Below are positions 59,259 through 64,000 of a stretch of DNA of 64,000 nt, piece by piece. Where the stretch lies: positions 124,001-188,000 of the forward strand of contig NZ_JARRAF010000001.1 of NCBI RefSeq assembly GCF_030129945.1, read 5' to 3'. How positions within the stretch are numbered: position 1 is the stretch's first letter; the number at the start of each line of letters is the position of its first letter. The position numbers and the translations under genes are program-made. The notes under the pieces are model-generated. The model saw only the letters and a list, made by a program, of their open reading frames with translations. It was not told where the DNA came from and ran no database searches. This DNA is from Parachitinimonas caeni. GTDB lineage: Bacteria; Pseudomonadota; Gammaproteobacteria; Burkholderiales; Chitinimonadaceae.

Positions 59259-61394
59259 ATGAATATTCTTGAGTCCCTGCAATGGGGTATGAGCCGCAAG
59301 CTGCCGATGCTGCTGCAAACCGAGGCCGCAGAATGCGGTGTGGCCTGCCTCGCCATGATCGCCACCTACCACGGCCACGGGCTGGACGTCGCGACACTGC
59401 GCCGGCGCTCCTCGGTGTCGCAAAAGGGGGCCACAGCAGCGCAGCTGGTGCGCATTGCCAACGGTCTGGATATGGCAAGCCGTGCTCTGAGAACCGAGCT
59501 GGACCAATTGCCCATGCTCGCCGTGCCTTGCATCCTGCACTGGGGTCTCAATCATTTTGTGGTTTTGAAACAAGCCAATAGCCGTGGCATCGTCATTCAT
59601 GACCCGGCTTTTGGCATCCGCAAGATGACTTATGCCGAGGCATCCGACTATTACACCGGGATCGCCATCGAACTGACCCCGACCCCCAAGTTCGAAAAAA
59701 AACAGGAAGCGCAGTCGATCAAGCTGAAAAACCTGGTAGGCACCGTGGTTGGCTTGCGTCGCTCGCTGCTGCTGGTGCTGGTTCTATCGTTTTCACTGGA
59801 AGTGCTGGCGATTCTGTCTCCGTTTTTCCAGCAATGGGTGATGGACGGCGTCATCGTCTCGCGAGATCGGGATCTACTGCAGGTATTGGCCTTCGGCTTT
59901 TTCATGCTGATGTTGATGCAGATGTCGATTTCGACGCTGCGGTCCTGGGTGGTGCTGTACTTTTCCACCACGCTTAATCTGCAATGGGTCGCCAATCTGT
60001 TTACCCGGCTGACCCGCCTGCCGATGAGCTATTTCGAGAAACGCCATCTGGGTGATGTGGTATCGCGGTTTGGGTCGATCCAGACCATCCGCCGGGTGCT
60101 GACCACCACCGCCCTGGATGCCATTCTGGATGGGGTGATGGCGATTGTCGGGCTGGGCATGATGATGCTGTACAGCGTTCAGCTCGCCACGGTGACCTTG
60201 ATCGCGCTGACGCTGTACATCCTGATTCGTTGGATCGCCTACAGCCCCTATAAGGCCGCCAATGAAGAGCAGATCGTCCATGCCGCCAAGGAGCAGACGC
60301 ACTTCATCGAGAGTATTCGCGGCATCCAGAGCATCAAATTATTCAATCGCGAAGATGAGCGACGTACCCAGTGGCTGAATCTGGTCGTCAACACGACTAA
60401 TCGTGGTCTGGCCACCGAAAAGATGAATGTGCTGTTCCACACGGCCAATGGGCTGGTGTTTGGTATCGAAAACATTCTGGTGACCTACCTGAGCGCCAAG
60501 TTGGTCATGGATAACCAGTTTTCAATCGGCATGATGTTTGCCTATGCCGCCTACAAGACCCAATTCAGCAGCCGGGTAGGCAAGCTGGTTGATATCTTCT
60601 TCGATATCAAGATGCTACGACTGCAAAGCGAGCGGCTGGCCGACATTGTGCTGCACGAGCCGGAGCCACAGCTCGACACACCCGAGATGCAACGAGAGAT
60701 CGAGCCCTCGATCGAATTGCGGAATATCCGCTTCCGCTATGCCGATACCGAGCCTTGGGTCATTGATGGTGTCAGTCTCAAGATCGAGGCCGGAGAATCG
60801 GTCGTGATTGTTGGCCAGTCCGGTTGCGGCAAAACGACCTTGCTGAAAATACTGCTGGGTCTGATCCCTCCGACAGAAGGTGAAATACTGATCGGCGGCA
60901 GTCCGCTCAAAGGACTGGGCCTGCGCAACTATCGTGAAATGCTCGGTGCAGTTATGCAGGATGACCAGTTGTTTGCCGGGTCAATTGCCGACAATGTCGC
61001 ATTCTTCAACGCAGATCACGACCAGGAACGAATCGAAGCTGCCTGCAAACTTGCTGCCATTCACACTGAGATCATGGCGATGCCGATGACCTATCAGACC
61101 TTGATCGGCGATATGGGGACGGCCATTTCGGGTGGGCAGAAGCAGCGGATCCTGCTGGCGCGAGCGCTCTACAAACAGCCAAGAATCCTGTTTCTGGATG
61201 AGGCAACCAGCCATCTGGACGTAGGACGCGAGCGTGAAGTGAATGACTCGGTGCGCAATCTGCGACTGACCCGGGTGGTCATTGCACATCGCCCTGAAAC
61301 CATCGCCATGGCAGAACGTGTGATCCGGCTCTCGGCCGGTAAAGTTGAACAGGACTTCCGGCAAGTGCCGAATCTACGCGAAGCCAATGTCTGA
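59259..61394 (+). CDS. ABC exporter with N-terminal C39 peptidase domain (bacteriocin/microcin type)
   Basis: A 711-residue peptidase-containing ABC transporter of the CvaB/RaxB kind, which cuts double-glycine leaders and exports the peptide. The C39 domain (1-135) keeps the full catalytic set: C26 in TEAAECGVACLAMI, H99 in GLNHFVVL and D115 in HDPAFG. Six membrane helices lie about 160-430. The ATPase domain has Walker A VGQSGCGKTTLLK, signature ISGGQKQR and Walker B ILFLDEATSHLD, with a late switch histidine (VIAHRPET). It pairs with the adaptor just upstream. No candidate substrate gene is visible, so the cargo must be elsewhere or was lost. Confidence 0.95.
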   Translation: MNILESLQWGMSRKLPMLLQTEAAECGVACLAMIATYHGHGLDVATLRRRSSVSQKGATAAQLVRIANGLDMASRALRTELDQLPMLAVPCILHWGLNHFVVLKQANSRGIVIHDPAFGIRKMTYAEASDYYTGIAIELTPTPKFEKKQEAQSIKLKNLVGTVVGLRRSLLLVLVLSFSLEVLAILSPFFQQWVMDGVIVSRDRDLLQVLAFGFFMLMLMQMSISTLRSWVVLYFSTTLNLQWVANLFTRLTRLPMSYFEKRHLGDVVSRFGSIQTIRRVLTTTALDAILDGVMAIVGLGMMMLYSVQLATVTLIALTLYILIRWIAYSPYKAANEEQIVHAAKEQTHFIESIRGIQSIKLFNREDERRTQWLNLVVNTTNRGLATEKMNVLFHTANGLVFGIENILVTYLSAKLVMDNQFSIGMMFAYAAYKTQFSSRVGKLVDIFFDIKMLRLQSERLADIVLHEPEPQLDTPEMQREIEPSIELRNIRFRYADTEPWVIDGVSLKIEAGESVVIVGQSGCGKTTLLKILLGLIPPTEGEILIGGSPLKGLGLRNYREMLGAVMQDDQLFAGSIADNVAFFNADHDQERIEAACKLAAIHTEIMAMPMTYQTLIGDMGTAISGGQKQRILLARALYKQPRILFLDEATSHLDVGREREVNDSVRNLRLTRVVIAHRPETIAMAERVIRLSAGKVEQDFRQVPNLREANV

Positions 61395-61411
61395 GCGGTA
61401 GAAGAAGCCCT

Positions 61412-63925
61412 TCACCCCGTCAACGGCTCCAGAACCGAGCCATTGCCGGCCGTCTGTGGTGGCATGCGGGGGATGCGGAAGCTGAATACCGCCCCACCCA
61501 CCGCCAGATTTTTTGCCTCGATATCGCCACCATGATGGCGGACGATTTCACGGCAGATAGCAAGGCCAAGCCCGGTGCCACCCAAGCCGGGCGTCTGACT
61601 GCTCTGCATGAACTTATCGAAAATCAGCTCGCATTCGGCTTCTGGAATGCCCTGGCCCTGATCAGCAACAGACAGCGATAGCGTGTCCGTATCGTGCTCG
61701 CCAATGGTGACGGTGATAAGCCCACCCTCAGGGCTGAATTTGATGGCGTTGGATAGCAGGTTGCGGATGACCTGACCGATACGCAAAGCATCAAACTGCG
61801 CGATGTCATCCACGGTAGCCTGGGCGACAGTGATCTTGAGTTGACGCTTGGCCGCCAGCTCTGCCAACTCATCCAGCACCACTTCCGTCACCTGCCGTAA
61901 TCGATTCCGCTCAAACCGATAGGCCATTTTTCCGGCCTCCAGCTTGGTAATGTCGAGCAGATCGTTAACAAGCGTCAGCATGCGCTCGCCAGATTCGGCT
62001 ATGTTCAGGAAATAGCGCTTCAACTTGTCGGCATCGCCCTGATCTACCTTGCCCGCACCCAGTCGCGCAAAGCTGAGGATCGCATGCATGGGGGTGCGTA
62101 GCTCATGCGAGATATTCGAGACAAAGGTCGTCTTGGACTGGTTGGCAGCGTCAGCTCTTTCCTTGGCCGCCAGCAGATCGGCAGTCTGGCTGCGTACGAC
62201 TTCTTCCAGATGGTCGCGCGCCTGGCGGATCGCACCTTCTGCACGCTTCAGTTCAGTGACATCGCGCACCAACCACAAAACAGCCGACTCTTCGGAAAAC
62301 TGCTTGGGCAGTGGTATCGACACCCCCTCAAACTGACGCAGATCACCATCCAGCTCCTGACGATATTCCACCCGTGCCGGCTTACCACTGCTCAGACAAT
62401 CGGCAACCGACTGTATCGCCAGCTGCGCTTGCGATGCTGGCAACAGATCCCGCAAATTACAACCCTGCGGCGACTCATCCCACAGTGCCAACCAGTGCCC
62501 GAACACTTCCAGCACATGACCATCAGCCGCCACCACCAGAACTGGGTCAGGTATCGCTTCAGACAAAGCCGAGAGGCGTGCTGCCAGTTGCTGGGCATTC
62601 GCCGCCTCGCGCTGCCGTTGCAGGACTTCGGTCTGCAAGGCCGCATCCCGGGCCCGCAATGCCTGGGCCAATTCGCTGAAAGCCTTGCCAAAATGACCTA
62701 TTTCATCCTGCCCCAGCTGATCGAGCCGGATCTCGTATTGCCCGGCGCGGATCTGTGAGACAGCCTGCTGCAAGGCTGCCAGCGGCGTCGCCACCTGGGC
62801 TCGCAGCACGGCGCGCAGCACCAGCAACTCAATCAGTAAAGACAGCGCCCCCAGCGCCAGCACAATCGTTGCCGACTCCCGCGCCAGCCCCAGCAGCAGG
62901 TGTTTGGGATACACCGTAATCAGCAACCAATCCGGCCCGCGTAAACGTCCTACCCCGAGCCAGAAACGACCGTCATCCGACTCGACCACCGAAGGCATCC
63001 CTTCGGTACGTCGGGCGGCACTCACAATGCTCGCCAGCTCGGGATTCTGCAGACGGGCGATATCGAGCACGCCACCTGCAGACTGGATCTGTCGAGTCAG
63101 CTCAGGGTGGGCAATCAGCTGGCCATCCCGCCGCACAATCAGGTTGTAAGTACCGGCCAGATGCTCGTTGGTGGTACGGCCAACCAGATCATCAATCACG
63201 ATGTCTTCACCGGGTGAAGCAATCCAGCGCCCGTCGTCATCCACAGGCGTAACGTGCGACACCATCCACTTCCTGGCACCATCATCAAAGTAGACGCCGG
63301 TCCAGAACGGCAGGCGCTTTGGATTTTTCTCGCGGGTAGAGCGCCACACCGTTTCATAGCTGTAGATATCAGTGTCTCGCGTGGCGGAGTTGCTCCAGTC
63401 TACAAACGGTGCGTAATTGAGCGAGAGTTGCTCAGGCATGTTCATGAAGCTATCGAGGAAGCGGTTGGTGGATAGCGGTCCCCACTCGCTCAACAGGTGG
63501 TAGCCAACCAGCAAACGGCGTTTCAGATCATCCGTCAGCGGCACATCATGCCGGACAAACACGGTAGCGCGATGTCGAAAATCGTTCAGCTCCGGCCGAA
63601 CCCGGATCAGGCCGTCCGGGTATCGGCTGAACACGCGATCAAACTCGGCATCAGGATTCGTCTGCTTCGCCAGCCGGTATCGCCGCAGGAATTCATCCGC
63701 CAACATGCGGGTCTGCGTTTCAGCCAGCAAGAAATGCTCACTATCGGCCTTGCTGCGGACCTCAACGTAATCGCGCAACCCTTCCAGCGTTGTCTTCTGC
63801 AGCCCTTGGTACTGAAACCAGCCAGCCAACACCGAGCCGATGACGATGACGATCGCGATTCGCGACGCCATTCGCCAAAGCACCCTACGGGCAAGTTGTG
63901 TAGGAACCGGCGCAGACAGTGGCAT
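61412..63925 (-). CDS. Membrane sensor histidine kinase with large periplasmic domain, HAMP and PAS
   Basis: An 837-residue kinase. TM1 (22-40) and TM2 (about 350-372) enclose a ~310-residue periplasmic domain of probable double-Cache type (YSYETVWRSTREKNPKRLPFWTGVYFDDGARKWMVSHVTPV is characteristic). HAMP (373-427), a short coiled coil and a PAS domain (450-560) follow. The kinase core has H607 in FVSNISHELRTP, the N box around N722, G1 DQGQG (755-759) and G2 GGTGLGL (782-788). All catalytic motifs are intact. No response regulator follows in the window, so its partner may be beyond position 64000 or unlinked. It converges on the exporter gene with only 17 bases between stops. Confidence 0.93.
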   Translation of the reverse strand: MPLSAPVPTQLARRVLWRMASRIAIVIVIGSVLAGWFQYQGLQKTTLEGLRDYVEVRSKADSEHFLLAETQTRMLADEFLRRYRLAKQTNPDAEFDRVFSRYPDGLIRVRPELNDFRHRATVFVRHDVPLTDDLKRRLLVGYHLLSEWGPLSTNRFLDSFMNMPEQLSLNYAPFVDWSNSATRDTDIYSYETVWRSTREKNPKRLPFWTGVYFDDGARKWMVSHVTPVDDDGRWIASPGEDIVIDDLVGRTTNEHLAGTYNLIVRRDGQLIAHPELTRQIQSAGGVLDIARLQNPELASIVSAARRTEGMPSVVESDDGRFWLGVGRLRGPDWLLITVYPKHLLLGLARESATIVLALGALSLLIELLVLRAVLRAQVATPLAALQQAVSQIRAGQYEIRLDQLGQDEIGHFGKAFSELAQALRARDAALQTEVLQRQREAANAQQLAARLSALSEAIPDPVLVVAADGHVLEVFGHWLALWDESPQGCNLRDLLPASQAQLAIQSVADCLSSGKPARVEYRQELDGDLRQFEGVSIPLPKQFSEESAVLWLVRDVTELKRAEGAIRQARDHLEEVVRSQTADLLAAKERADAANQSKTTFVSNISHELRTPMHAILSFARLGAGKVDQGDADKLKRYFLNIAESGERMLTLVNDLLDITKLEAGKMAYRFERNRLRQVTEVVLDELAELAAKRQLKITVAQATVDDIAQFDALRIGQVIRNLLSNAIKFSPEGGLITVTIGEHDTDTLSLSVADQGQGIPEAECELIFDKFMQSSQTPGLGGTGLGLAICREIVRHHGGDIEAKNLAVGGAVFSFRIPRMPPQTAGNGSVLEPLTG

Positions 63926-64000
63926 CTTTCCCCTGAAAAAAACCGACGAACTGCTTCAGTTATAGTCAACGCCCAGTCCGGGTGTCTGGGTTTGTGCAAC

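Overview
This is a chromosomal segment of a betaproteobacterium, most like the Neisseriales/Chromobacteriaceae side of the class (inferred from gene families, not a database search). Pointers are the mnmG-rsmG-parA-parB-atp block, a DksA that has lost its zinc cysteines, an incomplete regulatory PTS (EIIA, HPr, EI), a proteobacterial-type GshA, a class I PhaC and a tkt-gap-pgk-fba string. GC is uneven. Single 60-base lines I counted gave about 42% in glmU, 48% in atpD and 63% in ptsI, so the first ~19 kb looks AT-richer than the rest. I saw no rRNA, tRNA, CRISPR array, complete insertion sequence or prophage.

Layout. 1-5.9 kb: the start of ruvC (cut by the window edge, apparently with a CTG start), a triple-PAS protein ending in a lone histidine-kinase dimerisation segment, tonB, a small cytochrome c, dksA, aroG, and an odd lipoyl-like/E3-binding protein. 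6-18.7 kb, all on the minus strand: mnmG-rsmG-parA-parB, atpI-BEFHAGDC, then glmU. 18.7-19.5 kb has no convincing gene. 19.5-34.6 kb: a receiver-TPR protein with an altered phosphoacceptor, uvrD, an RNase II-family enzyme with a small CxxC-pair protein, nhaR, an HPF-like factor, htpX, a TerC-family protein, mgtE-prmC-grxD, gshA and an unknown membrane protein.

35.3-45.4 kb: a tightly packed plus-strand run of rnfC, rnfD, a papain-like lipoprotein, gshB and apbE, followed by PTS EIIA-HPr-EI, a glycosyltransferase and an alpha/beta hydrolase. The other Rnf subunits are absent. Two short palindromic elements with matching ends sit at 40394-40456 and 45336-45391. 45.5-57.5 kb: fadH, ansB (minus), phaC, then central carbon genes tkt, gapA, pgk, a DUF4349-like lipoprotein and fba. 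58-64 kb: a membrane-fusion protein and a C39-peptidase ABC exporter, converging on a large sensor histidine kinase.

How the parts work together: mnmG to glmU is a growth and chromosome-maintenance block. The 35-40 kb run suggests a two-subunit RnfCD-type redox module with its own flavin transferase, beside glutathione synthesis. The 51-57 kb run is lower glycolysis/gluconeogenesis plus the pentose-phosphate link, next to polyhydroxyalkanoate synthesis. The most unusual items are the reduced rnfC-rnfD-apbE cluster, the lysine-less lipoyl-like protein, the degenerate signalling proteins and the small palindromic element family.
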